64,000 nt of DNA from Arthrobacter sp. CAN_C5 (GCF_017875735.1 NZ_JAGGMZ010000001.1:868001-932000); one strand, 5' to 3'; shown: positions 1-8,125, counted from the first letter of the stretch. The notes: generated from the sequence alone by a model not told the origin. Translations and numbers: made by a program.

Positions 1-111
1 GACGTTGTCGACAGCGCCCCCAAGGCTGTGCTGGAAGGCGCAACCAAGGATGCTGCCGAGAAGGCCAAGGAATCCCTCGAGGCCGCTGGCGCGACGGTAA
101 CCCTGAAGTAG
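1..111 (+). CDS. rplL: Ribosomal protein L7/L12, C-terminal end (partial)
   Basis: The first 36 codons, open at the window edge, end in TAG at 109-111. They encode the end of the L7/L12 C-terminal domain, recognisable from the SAPKAVLEG stretch, the AEKAKESLEAAGA helix and the closing VTLK. L7/L12 forms the ribosomal stalk that recruits and activates the translational GTPases; two of these, EF-G and EF-Tu, are encoded further on. The start and N-terminal dimerisation domain lie outside the window. A strong terminator follows at once, so this is the end of a transcription unit, presumably rplJ-rplL. Confidence 0.93.
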   Translation, partial: DVVDSAPKAVLEGATKDAAEKAKESLEAAGATVTLK

Positions 112-130
112 GCTCTTTCAGCTATTCAAA

Positions 131-167
131 GAAGCCCCGGACTCCACGAGTCCGGGGCTTCTTTGTG
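131..167 (+). terminator. Intrinsic terminator after rplL
   Basis: A perfect 13-bp inverted repeat (131-143 with 149-161, loop of five bases) is followed by the T-rich run TTTGTGT. It separates rplL from the convergent thiolase gene and could stop transcription in both directions. Confidence 0.85.
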
Positions 168-223
168 TCCGGGGGCGGTCGATCACCCCGAGCTGATGGG
201 CCCGGGGTGATTCCCCACGCCGC

Positions 224-1426
224 CTAGTTCAGGTAAAGCAGCAGCGCCTCGCCCTGACCGCCGCCACCGCACAGCGACACGGCCGCCCGGCCAGCGCCGC
301 GCCGCCCCAACTCATGCGCAGCGTGCAACGCGAGGCGTGCACCCGAGGCGCCGATGGGATGGCCCAGGGCGATTGCCCCGCCATGGATGTTGCAGTTCTC
401 CAGCGGGTAGTCCAGGTCCTGCAGTGACTGGCAAGCAACCGAGCCGAACGCCTCATTGATCTCGATGAAGTCCAGATCGGAGCTCTGCCAGCCGGCGCGG
501 TCCAGCGCCTGTTCGATCGCGCGCGACGGCTGCGAGTGCAGGGAGTTGTCGGGCCCGGCCACCTGACCCGGCTGCCCCACCACCGCGAGGATGGTCAACG
601 ACTTCTCCTCGGCGTGGGCACGGGTGGTCAGCACGAGCGCTGCGGCTCCATCGGAGAGTGGGGACGAGTTGCCAGCGGTAATCGATCCTGCCTTATCAAA
701 CGCGGGCCGCAGCCCGGCCAGGGACTCCACGGTCGTCGTGGGGCGGACACCCTCGTCCTGGGTCAGCACCACCGGCTCACCCTTCCGCTGGGGGACAGTG
801 ACCGGGACGATTTCGACGTCGAATACGCCCGACTCCATGGCAGCGGCTGCCCGCTGATGCGAAGCCGCGGCCACGGCGTCCTGATCTTCGCGGCTGATCC
901 CCAGCCCGGTGTTGCCCCGTTCGGTCGAGGCGCCCATCGATTCGTTGTCGAAGGCGTCGGTGAGGCCGTCGTTGGCTACCGAGTCGATTGCCTGGATGTT
1001 GCCGTACGTCCAACCCTGCCGCGATCCCGGCAGGAGGTGCGGTCCGCGGGTCATTGACTCCTGGCCGCCGGCGATGACCACCGTCGCCTCGCCGCTACGG
1101 ATCAACCGGGCGGCATCGATGACAGCGGTGAGGCCTGAGAGGCAGACCTTGTTAAGGGTGACGGTGGGGACATCCCAGCCGATACCGGCCTTGAGCGCGG
1201 TTTGCCTTGCGGGGTTCTGGCCGCAGCCTGCCTGGATGACATGGCCCATGATCACTGCCTGTACCGAGCCGGCGTCGACCCCTGCCTTGTCCAGCGCGCC
1301 GGCGATTGCCATGGCACCCAGGTCGACAGCCGTGAAGGAGGACAGTTGCCCGTTGAGGCGGCCGTGCGGGGTTCGCGCACCCCCGACAATGACGACGTCG
1401 GTCGGGGACTTTTCTTCAGTGTTCAT
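224..1426 (-). CDS. Acetyl-CoA acetyltransferase (thiolase)
   Basis: A 400-residue thiolase of normal family length. The nucleophile is Cys95 in NKVCLSG, the catalytic His356 lies in the GHPIG motif and the second cysteine is Cys386 in CGGGG, so all active-site residues are present. The enzyme condenses two acetyl-CoA to acetoacetyl-CoA or catalyses the reverse thiolysis. It stands alone on the minus strand, convergent with rplL. Whether it serves fatty acid breakdown, polyhydroxybutyrate or another pathway cannot be told from the context. A role in feeding isoprenoid synthesis is unlikely to be direct, because most actinobacteria use the methylerythritol route. Confidence 0.92.
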   Translation of the reverse strand: MNTEEKSPTDVVIVGGARTPHGRLNGQLSSFTAVDLGAMAIAGALDKAGVDAGSVQAVIMGHVIQAGCGQNPARQTALKAGIGWDVPTVTLNKVCLSGLTAVIDAARLIRSGEATVVIAGGQESMTRGPHLLPGSRQGWTYGNIQAIDSVANDGLTDAFDNESMGASTERGNTGLGISREDQDAVAAASHQRAAAAMESGVFDVEIVPVTVPQRKGEPVVLTQDEGVRPTTTVESLAGLRPAFDKAGSITAGNSSPLSDGAAALVLTTRAHAEEKSLTILAVVGQPGQVAGPDNSLHSQPSRAIEQALDRAGWQSSDLDFIEINEAFGSVACQSLQDLDYPLENCNIHGGAIALGHPIGASGARLALHAAHELGRRGAGRAAVSLCGGGGQGEALLLYLN

Positions 1427-1493
1427 CGAGGGGAACGCTCACTTTCGTCTTTGAAGCAGTTGCGTCAAGGCTACTCTGTCCGGTCCAGCTCAG

Positions 1494-2090
1494 CTAGTGA
1501 ACATTAACTGAAATGGGTTGCCGACTCCGCGAGAGCGTGGCTGCCAGCAGCACCCCAGCCACCAACGAACCGACTCCACCGGCAGCTATATCGCTCAAGG
1601 TGTCTTCATAGCCCACATTGATTTCATGGGTGATGTACTTGCTCCCCGCCCACTCGGCAAACTCCCACACGACGCTCAGGCTCAGACCCAGGGCAAGGGT
1701 GATGATGGTGACCCCGGTTGCGGTCCGACGGCCGGGCGCAGGTCGAGGGAGATAGCGCATCCGCAGGAGCAGCAGGTAGGCGATGAGGGCAATGGCCGCG
1801 GTGGCAAGCGTATGGACGGCAAGATCCCACCACGAGATGAGCTCGTACAGGTCGATGACGGCGCTCCACCCCGCAACAAGCAGGGTAGCTCCGTAGGCGG
1901 CATCGACCCGGGGATCAACGCGAACCATCCGGGACACAAGGACGCCACCGAGCACAAGGAACAGCACTGCGAATTCAACGGGCCCCCACCAGAGCAACAC
2001 AGCGATGACGCTGAGCAAGGCAGCCGTTCGGATCACGTCGGCCGTCACCGCCCAGGGGGTTGACGCAGGTCGAAGTAGATCGTCAATCAT
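1494..2090 (-). CDS. Polytopic membrane protein of unknown function
   Basis: About 198 residues with roughly five to six hydrophobic segments. Charged positions are buried in or next to helices (DLYELISWWDLAVH and VWEFAEWAG) and a GYEDTLSDI stretch precedes the last helix. This pattern resembles the YjdF/DUF2238 type of inner membrane protein, an assignment made from memory of the pattern only. I chose ATG at 2090 because an AGGGTG ribosome-binding site lies six bases before it; GTG at 2099 is an alternative. It is transcribed away from the glycosyltransferase, from a shared intergenic gap of about 25 bases. Function unknown. Confidence 0.75.
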   Translation of the reverse strand: MIDDLLRPASTPWAVTADVIRTAALLSVIAVLLWWGPVEFAVLFLVLGGVLVSRMVRVDPRVDAAYGATLLVAGWSAVIDLYELISWWDLAVHTLATAAIALIAYLLLLRMRYLPRPAPGRRTATGVTIITLALGLSLSVVWEFAEWAGSKYITHEINVGYEDTLSDIAAGGVGSLVAGVLLAATLSRSRQPISVNVH

Positions 2091-2101
2091 GTAAAACACC
2101 C

Positions 2102-2107
2102 TAGTAT
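2102..2107 (+). promoter_or_regulatory. Candidate -10 element giving a leaderless glycosyltransferase mRNA
   Basis: TAGTAT ends seven bases before the ATG at 2115 and there is no ribosome-binding site in front of that ATG. Transcription would therefore begin at or within a base of the start codon. No clear -35 is visible. Confidence 0.35.
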
Positions 2108-2114
2108 CAATGGC

Positions 2115-2852
2115 ATGCCCCCAACACTTTCAGTGGTCATCCCGTGCCGCAACGACGGTGACCTCCTGGCCCTTTGCCTGCAGGCTCTGGGCGCCCAGAC
2201 CCGGCCCCCGCTGGAGGTGATAGTCGTCGACAATGGTTCGACCGATTCGACAGTTGCGATTGCCGAGGCGCACGGGGCGCGGGTGGTCACCGAACCGGTG
2301 ATCGGGATCGGGGCAGCCGCAGCAGCTGGCTACAACGCTGCCCAGGGCACCATCATTGTCCGATGCGACGCCGACTCGGTGCCGTCCGGGGACTGGCTGG
2401 AGAAGATCGCCACCCGCTTCGCCGACGACGTCGGGCTCGCAGCGCTCACGGGACCCGGACAGTTCTACGATGTTTCCCGGTGGCGGGGCGCCGCCGCGGA
2501 CCTGCTGTACATGCGGGCCTACCTTGTCCTCATGGGTGCGGCCATGGCGCACTGGCCACTGTTCGGCTCCAATATGGCCTTCCGCTCCGAGGTGTGGGAA
2601 GCGGTGCGTACCCGGGTGCATTCAACCGACCCCGAGGTGCACGACGACGTCGACCTCGCGTTTGCACTGGCCCCGGGGCATCGAACGGCGTGCGATTTCT
2701 CGCTTCGGGTCGGGATTTCGCCCCGGGCGCTCATCGGGGGAGCCGACCTGCGACGCCGCTTCGTCCGTGCGTTTCGCACGATTGCGCTGCACTGGAGGGT
2801 TTCGCCACCGTGGGAGCGGTGGGCGGGCCGTTACCGCCCGGCGGCCAGATAG
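2115..2852 (+). CDS. Family 2 glycosyltransferase
   Basis: A 245-residue GT-A fold glycosyltransferase. The N-terminus has the usual LSVVIPCRNDG strand, followed by VVDNGSTD for nucleotide-sugar binding and a DAD metal-binding motif in RCDADSVP near residue 90. There are no obvious membrane helices, so it acts in the cytoplasm or at the inner membrane face. It lies beside idi and the carotenoid operon, convergent with idi, so glycosylation of a hydroxylated C50 carotenoid is a possible role, but this rests on position alone. A general cell-wall or lipid glycosyltransferase is equally compatible with the sequence. Confidence 0.85.
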   Translation: MPPTLSVVIPCRNDGDLLALCLQALGAQTRPPLEVIVVDNGSTDSTVAIAEAHGARVVTEPVIGIGAAAAAGYNAAQGTIIVRCDADSVPSGDWLEKIATRFADDVGLAALTGPGQFYDVSRWRGAAADLLYMRAYLVLMGAAMAHWPLFGSNMAFRSEVWEAVRTRVHSTDPEVHDDVDLAFALAPGHRTACDFSLRVGISPRALIGGADLRRRFVRAFRTIALHWRVSPPWERWAGRYRPAAR

Positions 2853-2878
2853 CGCGACGACCGGCTGTGCCTCGGGGA

Positions 2879-3427
2879 CTACCCGGCGGGGTAGAGCAGC
2901 GGAAGCTGGAGCGTCAGCCAGGGGCTGAACGCCCAGGGGGTGAGCCGGACCGATTCGACCAGCTGGTGGGGTTCTACCCACTCCCACTGGCTGACCTCCG
3001 AGTCCCGTGGGGATAGCTCGCCAACGCAACGGGCGGTGTAGACGGGGCAGATCTCGTTTTCGACCACCCCGGAGAAGTCCACGGCCCGGTACCTGAAATC
3101 GGGGAGCGCGAGGGAAAGGTCAGTCACGGCAATCCCCAGTTCGTAGCCGGCCCTCCGCGCAATCGCGTCGACGGTGGATTCGCCCGGTCCTGGGTGCCCG
3201 CAGAACGAGTTGGTCCAGACGCCCGGCCAGGTGCGCTTGGACAGCGCCCGGCGGGTGACGAGGATCCGCCCGTCGTCGTCGAACACGTGGGTGGAGAAGG
3301 CCAGGTGCAGCGGCGTCGAGGTGTGGTGCACCTCCGCCTTGTCCTGGGTGCCGGTGGGTGCCCCGGATTCGTCAACGAGGACCACCAGTTCAGTACCGGA
3401 TCCCGAACCGCCGTCTGCTTCAAGCAC
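2879..3427 (-). CDS. idi: Isopentenyl-diphosphate delta-isomerase, type I
   Basis: A 182-residue Nudix-fold isomerase that interconverts isopentenyl and dimethylallyl diphosphate. The active-site cysteine is Cys76 in WTNSFCGHP, and the metal-binding and catalytic glutamates are Glu123 and Glu125 in VVENEICPVY. The start is GTG with an AGGGAG site ten bases upstream. It is transcribed divergently from crtE and supplies the allylic primer for CrtE, so the two promoters share a short gap of about 65 bases that holds a palindrome (3455-3464). Confidence 0.95.
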   Translation of the reverse strand: MLEADGGSGSGTELVVLVDESGAPTGTQDKAEVHHTSTPLHLAFSTHVFDDDGRILVTRRALSKRTWPGVWTNSFCGHPGPGESTVDAIARRAGYELGIAVTDLSLALPDFRYRAVDFSGVVENEICPVYTARCVGELSPRDSEVSQWEWVEPHQLVESVRLTPWAFSPWLTLQLPLLYPAG

Positions 3428-3454
3428 TGTCTGACTGCTCCCTGACCTGAGTCG

Positions 3455-3464
3455 TTTAGCTAAA
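3455..3464. promoter_or_regulatory. Palindrome TTTAGCTAAA in the idi-crtE intergenic region
   Basis: A perfect 10-bp palindrome in the only non-coding gap between the divergent idi and crtE genes. It overlaps the position expected for a crtE -35 element if TTTACT (3481-3486) is the -10. Related carotenoid operons are controlled by a MarR-family repressor, CrtR, at this place. No crtR is present in this window, so the operator role is an inference. Confidence 0.45.
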
Positions 3465-3480
3465 GAATGTGAGGTCAGTG

Positions 3481-3486
3481 TTTACT
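3481..3486 (+). promoter_or_regulatory. Candidate crtE -10 element
   Basis: TTTACT ends seven bases before the ATG at 3493, which has no good ribosome-binding site. This would make the crtE transcript leaderless. The -35 region (about 3458-3463) falls inside the palindrome. Confidence 0.35.
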
Positions 3487-3492
3487 TTACCT

Positions 3493-4557
3493 ATGGACAT
3501 GGAAACCTTGCTGGTCGACTCCCGCGGCTTGGAGCAGGTGGAAAGTGTCCTCTCAAACAGTTTTGCCCGCTCGAAGGCCCGTGCGGCGACCCTTGGTCCT
3601 ACGTACCACCACCTGTGGGAAACACTCGAGAACTGCGCCGCTGGCGGCAAGCGTTTTCGTCCGCGCATGGTCATGACCGCTTACGACTGCCTCGCCGGGA
3701 CCGACCGGGACAACGCAGCTCTGGTGGCAGCGTCCTTCGAAATGCTCCACACGGCACTGATCGTTCACGACGACGTGATCGACCGGGATTTCGTCAGGCG
3801 GGGCATCCCCAACGTGTCGGGTACCTACCGGCTGCTGGCCGAAGACGCAGGCCTCGCACCCGACGACGCCGCGCACCGCGGACTGTCCATGGGACTCATT
3901 GCCGGGGACCTGGCCCTCTCCAGTGCCCACCGCCTGCTCGATGGCGTCCGCACCGACCCCGCCACGCGGGAACGGCTCGGTGAGCTCCTTGATGACGCAG
4001 TGTTCGCCTCCGCGGCGGGGGAACTGCTCGACGTCGACGCTTCAACCTCCGACGTGGCATCGTCCGAGGAAACCCTCCAGATGGCGCGGCTGAAAACGGC
4101 TGTGTACTCGTTCGAAAGCCCGCTCAAGGCCGGTGCCGTCCTGGCGGGTGCCGATGAAGCCATCATCGATTCCCTCGGTGATTTCGGCAGGGATGTGGGG
4201 ATCGCCTACCAGCTGGCCGATGATATCCTCGGCGTTTTCGGGGACGAGAAGACCACCGGAAAGACCACCTGGGGGGACCTGCGGGAGGGCAAGCGGACCG
4301 CCCTGATCTCGTACGTCGCCCAGCGGGCCGAATGGGAGCAGATTTCATCACTGGTCGGATCGCCGGAGCTCTCGGCCGCCGGGGCCGAGAAGATCCGCGG
4401 AGTCCTGAGGTCCAGCGGGGCACTGGATCACGTGGTGTCGCTGGCAGGAGACTATGCGCAGCGGGCACAGGAGCATCTGGGTGCCGCGCATATCCCGGCT
4501 GAACTGCGCGACGGGCTGGCCCACGTCGCCACGGCCGTCCTGGCGAGGGTGCGTTAG
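3493..4557 (+). CDS. crtE: Geranylgeranyl diphosphate synthase
   Basis: A trans-prenyltransferase of 354 residues that extends allylic diphosphates to the C20 precursor of phytoene. The first aspartate-rich motif is DDVID (residues 93-97) and the second is DDILG in QLADDILGVFGDE; GKRFRPRM near residue 52 is the conserved basic region. GTG at 3469 is a possible longer start, but the ATG at 3493 sits correctly behind a -10-like hexamer and is preferred. It is the first gene of crtE-crtB-crtI-crtEb and is followed after three bases by crtB, which indicates one transcript. Confidence 0.94.
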   Translation: MDMETLLVDSRGLEQVESVLSNSFARSKARAATLGPTYHHLWETLENCAAGGKRFRPRMVMTAYDCLAGTDRDNAALVAASFEMLHTALIVHDDVIDRDFVRRGIPNVSGTYRLLAEDAGLAPDDAAHRGLSMGLIAGDLALSSAHRLLDGVRTDPATRERLGELLDDAVFASAAGELLDVDASTSDVASSEETLQMARLKTAVYSFESPLKAGAVLAGADEAIIDSLGDFGRDVGIAYQLADDILGVFGDEKTTGKTTWGDLREGKRTALISYVAQRAEWEQISSLVGSPELSAAGAEKIRGVLRSSGALDHVVSLAGDYAQRAQEHLGAAHIPAELRDGLAHVATAVLARVR

Positions 4558-4560
4558 CCC

Positions 4561-5454
4561 ATGCAGCCACACGACGCCCTTGCCTTCTACACCGATGTCA
4601 CCCACCGCACCTCGGCCGTGGTGATCAAGTCCTACTCCACCTCGTTTGGGCTGGCCTCCCGGCTATTGGGTGGTGACGTCCGCCAGCACGTTGAGACGGT
4701 CTATGCCCTGGTCCGGGTTGCCGACGAGGTGGTCGACGGCGCGGCTGCCGCAGCGGGGCTCAACCCCGATCAGACGCGGGAGGTACTCGATGACCTGGAG
4801 AGCGAAACCGAGCGGGCCATGGCTACCGGGTACAGCGCCAACCCGGTGGTTCACGCCTTTGCCAACACCGCACGGGAAACCGGAATCACCGCCGAGCTGA
4901 CCCGACCCTTCTTCGCCTCGATGCGTGCCGACCTGGAACGGACCGAGCACACGCAGGAGTCCTTCGACGAGTACGTCTACGGCTCGGCCGAGGTGGTGGG
5001 CCTGATGTGCCTGAAATGCTTCCTGTACCAAGAGGTAACCAAGCCAAGCGCCGCCCAGGAACAAAAGTTCGTCGACGGAGCCCGCCGACTGGGAGCTGCC
5101 TTCCAGAAAATCAATTTCCTGCGCGACCTTGCCGACGACTTCAAGTCGCTGGGGCGCAGCTACTTTCCCGGTATCAGGCCCGGAAACTTCGGCGAAGCCG
5201 ACAAGCACCGGCTCCTCGATGACATTGCAGCTGACCTGGCCGTGTCTGCCGAGGCACTTCGGGAGCTGCCGGGTTCCAGCCGTCGCGCCGTCGCTCTGGC
5301 CCAGGGGCTCTTCGCCGAGCTTTCCGCGCGGCTACGCGACACCCCTGCTGAAGAACTCCTGACGTCGCGGGTCCGGGTGCCTAACCCGGTGAAACTCCGA
5401 ATTGCCGCCCGGGCACTGGCGGGCCGTGTCCCGCAGCCTGATGAAACACCCTGA
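4561..5454 (+). CDS. crtB: Phytoene synthase
   Basis: A 297-residue squalene/phytoene synthase that joins two geranylgeranyl diphosphates into C40 phytoene. The two magnesium-binding motifs are DEVVD (residues 55-59) and DLADD (189-193, in NFLRDLADDF), and the region KSYSTSFGLASRLLG near the N-terminus matches the family. The ATG follows the crtE stop after three bases, with GAGGG inside the end of crtE as ribosome-binding site. Length and motifs are complete. Confidence 0.95.
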   Translation: MQPHDALAFYTDVTHRTSAVVIKSYSTSFGLASRLLGGDVRQHVETVYALVRVADEVVDGAAAAAGLNPDQTREVLDDLESETERAMATGYSANPVVHAFANTARETGITAELTRPFFASMRADLERTEHTQESFDEYVYGSAEVVGLMCLKCFLYQEVTKPSAAQEQKFVDGARRLGAAFQKINFLRDLADDFKSLGRSYFPGIRPGNFGEADKHRLLDDIAADLAVSAEALRELPGSSRRAVALAQGLFAELSARLRDTPAEELLTSRVRVPNPVKLRIAARALAGRVPQPDETP

Positions 5455-5473
5455 TGACCACCGGAAGGCTGCC

Positions 5474-7132
5474 ATGAACTCCCACGCACCCCTGAACAGC
5501 CCAGTGAACGGCCCACGTCGGAAGGTGATAGTCATCGGCGGCGGAATCGCTGGCCTCGCCTCGGCTGCCCTGCTCGCCGAGGAGGGCCACGAGGTCACCG
5601 TGCTGGAGAAGCAGGCAGCCACGGGCGGGCGGGCGGGCCTCTGGGAACAGGATGGGTTCAGGTTCGACACCGGCCCGTCCTGGTACCTGATGCCCGAGGT
5701 GATCGATCACTTCTTCAAGCTGCTCGGCACCAGCGCCACCGCGCAGCTGGACCTGGTCAAACTCGATCCGGGGTACCGGGTGTACTCGGAGGGGCACACC
5801 CAGCCCATCAACGTTCCCGCTGAGCGCGCCGACGTCGTGAAGTTGTTCAACGACATCGAACCAGGGGCGGGGGAGGCCCTGGAGAAGTATCTGGACTCGG
5901 CGAGTGAAACTTACACCATGGCTACCCGGCGTTTCCTCTACACCACCTTCCAGTCGTTCCTGCCGTTCCTACGCCCGGATGTCCTCAGCCGAGTCCCCAA
6001 GCTGGTTCGCCTGCTGCTGCAACCGCTGTCCAGGCTCGCCGCCGCAACGGTGACTGATAACCGGCTGCGCCAGATTCTGGGGTACCCGGCGGTCTTCCTC
6101 GGTACCTCCCCCTTCGAGGCACCCAGCATGTACCACCTGATGAGCCACCTGGACCTCGACGACGGTGTCCTGTACCCGATGGGTGGGTTTACCCGGCTGA
6201 CCGAAGCCATCCACTCGCAGGCCCGGAGCCGGAACGTGGAGATCATCACCGGAGCGCGGGTGGATCAAATCCTGACCCTGCCCGGCGATGGGCGGTCCCA
6301 GAAGGCGCGGGTGACCGGCGTCCGTTGGGTCGCGGCCGACGGCGCCGTGCACACTACCGCTGCGGACACGGTGATCGCAGCCAACGACTTGCACCACGCC
6401 GAAACGCAGCTCCTGCAACCCGCGGACCAGACCTACCCGGAGAAATACTGGTCCAGCCGGACGGCTGGCCCCAGTGCTCTGCTGCTGTACCTGGGCGTCA
6501 AGGGCGGACTGCCCGAACTGGAACACCACACCCTCTTGTTCACCGCTGATTGGGAAGACAATTTCTCGCGGATTTTCGGTAAGACCACCTCGGTGCCGAC
6601 CCCCGCGTCGCTGTACGTGTGCCGGCCGAGTGCCACCGACCCCGGTGTGGCCCCTGAAGGCCATGAGAACGTGTTCGTGCTGGTGCCAGTGCCTGCTGAC
6701 CCCGGGCTGGGAGCTGGCGGGATCGACGGCGCGGGCGATCCCGGCATTGAGAGCCTCGCCGACACAGTGATCGACCAGATCAGCAAGTGGGCGGATATCC
6801 CCGATCTCGCGGACCGCATTGTCGTCCGCCGCACCTATGGGCCGCAGGACTTCGTCGGGGACTTCAACGCCTGGCAGGGCACCTCGTTGGGCCCGGCGCA
6901 CGTGCTCAGGCAGAGCGCGTTCTTCAGGGGCCGCAACAAGAGCCGCAAGGTCGAGGGGCTCTACTATGCGGGCAGCTCAACCATTCCGGGCATCGGCATC
7001 CCCATGTGCCTGATCAGCGCCGAACTGCTGATCAAACGGCTGCGCTCCGACACCAGCACCGGTCCGCTGGCGGAGCCCCTGGTTGCCCGGGCGGGCGTTC
7101 CAGAGGCCGCCGTGGGCAAGGACGGGCAATGA
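5474..7132 (+). CDS. crtI: Phytoene desaturase
   Basis: A 552-residue FAD enzyme that turns phytoene into lycopene in four desaturation steps. The N-terminal dinucleotide fold GGGIAG lies at residues 22-27, and the C-terminal signature YYAGSSTIPGIGIPMCL is intact. I chose ATG 5474 because GGAAGG lies six bases before it; an in-frame ATG at 5441 would overlap crtB. The stop TGA (7130-7132) overlaps the ATG of the next short ORF as ATGA, the arrangement of a translationally coupled downstream gene. Confidence 0.95.
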   Translation: MNSHAPLNSPVNGPRRKVIVIGGGIAGLASAALLAEEGHEVTVLEKQAATGGRAGLWEQDGFRFDTGPSWYLMPEVIDHFFKLLGTSATAQLDLVKLDPGYRVYSEGHTQPINVPAERADVVKLFNDIEPGAGEALEKYLDSASETYTMATRRFLYTTFQSFLPFLRPDVLSRVPKLVRLLLQPLSRLAAATVTDNRLRQILGYPAVFLGTSPFEAPSMYHLMSHLDLDDGVLYPMGGFTRLTEAIHSQARSRNVEIITGARVDQILTLPGDGRSQKARVTGVRWVAADGAVHTTAADTVIAANDLHHAETQLLQPADQTYPEKYWSSRTAGPSALLLYLGVKGGLPELEHHTLLFTADWEDNFSRIFGKTTSVPTPASLYVCRPSATDPGVAPEGHENVFVLVPVPADPGLGAGGIDGAGDPGIESLADTVIDQISKWADIPDLADRIVVRRTYGPQDFVGDFNAWQGTSLGPAHVLRQSAFFRGRNKSRKVEGLYYAGSSTIPGIGIPMCLISAELLIKRLRSDTSTGPLAEPLVARAGVPEAAVGKDGQ

Positions 7133-7197
7133 TTCCTGCCCCCTACCTGGTCATACTGTTGGCCGCTACGGCGCGGGCTGAACGGAACCGCGCATGA
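7129..7197 (+). pseudogene. 22-codon ORF, probable remnant of excised lycopene cyclase genes
   Basis: This tiny ORF starts with an ATGA overlap on the crtI stop and ends with an ATGA overlap on the elongase start. It fills exactly the place where related C50 clusters carry the two small heterodimeric lycopene cyclase genes (crtYe/crtYf or crtYg/crtYh). The first 15 codons encode a hydrophobic stretch (PYLVILLAATA) like the first helix of such a cyclase subunit, and the last seven are charged, like a C-terminal tail. The reading frame is preserved, as if an in-frame deletion had joined the start of the first gene to the end of the second. That origin is inferred. It could instead be only a coupling linker. 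Confidence 0.5.
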
Positions 7198-8084
7198 GCG
7201 CCGACGCCAGGACCGGCCTGTCCGGGACCGCGAAGATGCTGCTGGTGTCCTCCCGCCCCGTGTCCTGGGTGAACACGGCGTTCCCCTTCGCGGCCGCGTA
7301 CTTCCTCACCACCGGGTCCATCGATCTGGCGTTTGTTCTCGGGACGCTGTACTTCCTGATCCCCTACAACCTGGCCATGTACGGCATCAACGACGTCTTC
7401 GACTACGAGTCGGATCTCCGGAATCCCCGCAAGGGCGGGGTGGAAGGTGCCGTCCTGGACCGCAGCTTCCACCGCGTCACCCTGTGGGCTGCAGTGCTGA
7501 CGAATGTCCCGTTCCTGGTGGCACTGCTGCTGCTGGGCAACCCGCTGTCTGCGCTGGTGCTCGCGGTGAGCGTGTTCGCGGTGATCGCCTACAGCGCTCC
7601 CGGACTCCGGTTCAAGGAGCGACCCTTCCTCGATTCGGTCACCTCCAGCACCCACTTCGTCAGTCCGGCCGTATTCGGGCTGGTGCTTGCAGGCGCCACC
7701 TTCGACGTCGGCCTCTGGGCGGTGCTGGGGGCGTTCTTCCTCTGGGGCGTCGCCAGCCAGGCCTTTGGTGCGGTGCAGGACATCCAGGCCGATCGTGAAG
7801 GTGGCATCGCCTCGATTGCGACGGTCCTCGGGGCACGCACCGTCGTGCGCTTCGCCGTCTTCGCCTACCTGCTGAGCGGACTGCTGATGCTGATGACGCC
7901 CTGGCCGGCAATGCTCGGTGGACTGCTGGCCCTGCCGTACATCCTGAGCATCCTGCCTTTCGCCGATCTCCGCGACGAGGACTGCGAAAGCGCCAACCAG
8001 GGGTGGCGGCGTTTCATCAGGCTGAACTTCCTCACCGGGTTCCTGGTGACCATGCTCCTGATCTGGGTGACCCAGGCAGGTTGA
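7194..8084 (+). CDS. crtEb: Lycopene elongase (UbiA-family prenyltransferase)
   Basis: A 296-residue integral membrane prenyltransferase with about eight hydrophobic segments. The two prenyl-diphosphate binding motifs are NDVFDYESD (Asn66, Asp67, Asp70, Asp74) and DIQAD (Asp196, Asp200). In C50 clusters this protein adds dimethylallyl units to both ends of lycopene, giving nonaflavuxanthin and then flavuxanthin. It is the last gene of the operon and starts inside the stop of the 22-codon ORF. With no cyclase beside it, its product should stay acyclic. A quinone-type UbiA role is less likely because of the operon context. Confidence 0.9.
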   Translation: MSADARTGLSGTAKMLLVSSRPVSWVNTAFPFAAAYFLTTGSIDLAFVLGTLYFLIPYNLAMYGINDVFDYESDLRNPRKGGVEGAVLDRSFHRVTLWAAVLTNVPFLVALLLLGNPLSALVLAVSVFAVIAYSAPGLRFKERPFLDSVTSSTHFVSPAVFGLVLAGATFDVGLWAVLGAFFLWGVASQAFGAVQDIQADREGGIASIATVLGARTVVRFAVFAYLLSGLLMLMTPWPAMLGGLLALPYILSILPFADLRDEDCESANQGWRRFIRLNFLTGFLVTMLLIWVTQAG

Positions 8085-8125
8085 CCGGGCCGGGCTGACC
8101 CGGATCACGTATACCACACCCCGGC

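Noticed and set aside
8090-8103. CCGGG/CCCGG hairpin after crtEb
   Set aside because: Only five pairs and no T run; too weak to call the operon terminator.
7143-8117. 324-codon minus-strand open frame over crtEb
   Set aside because: Low-complexity Gln, His and Glu-rich translation without family resemblance, fully covered by a clear prenyltransferase gene.
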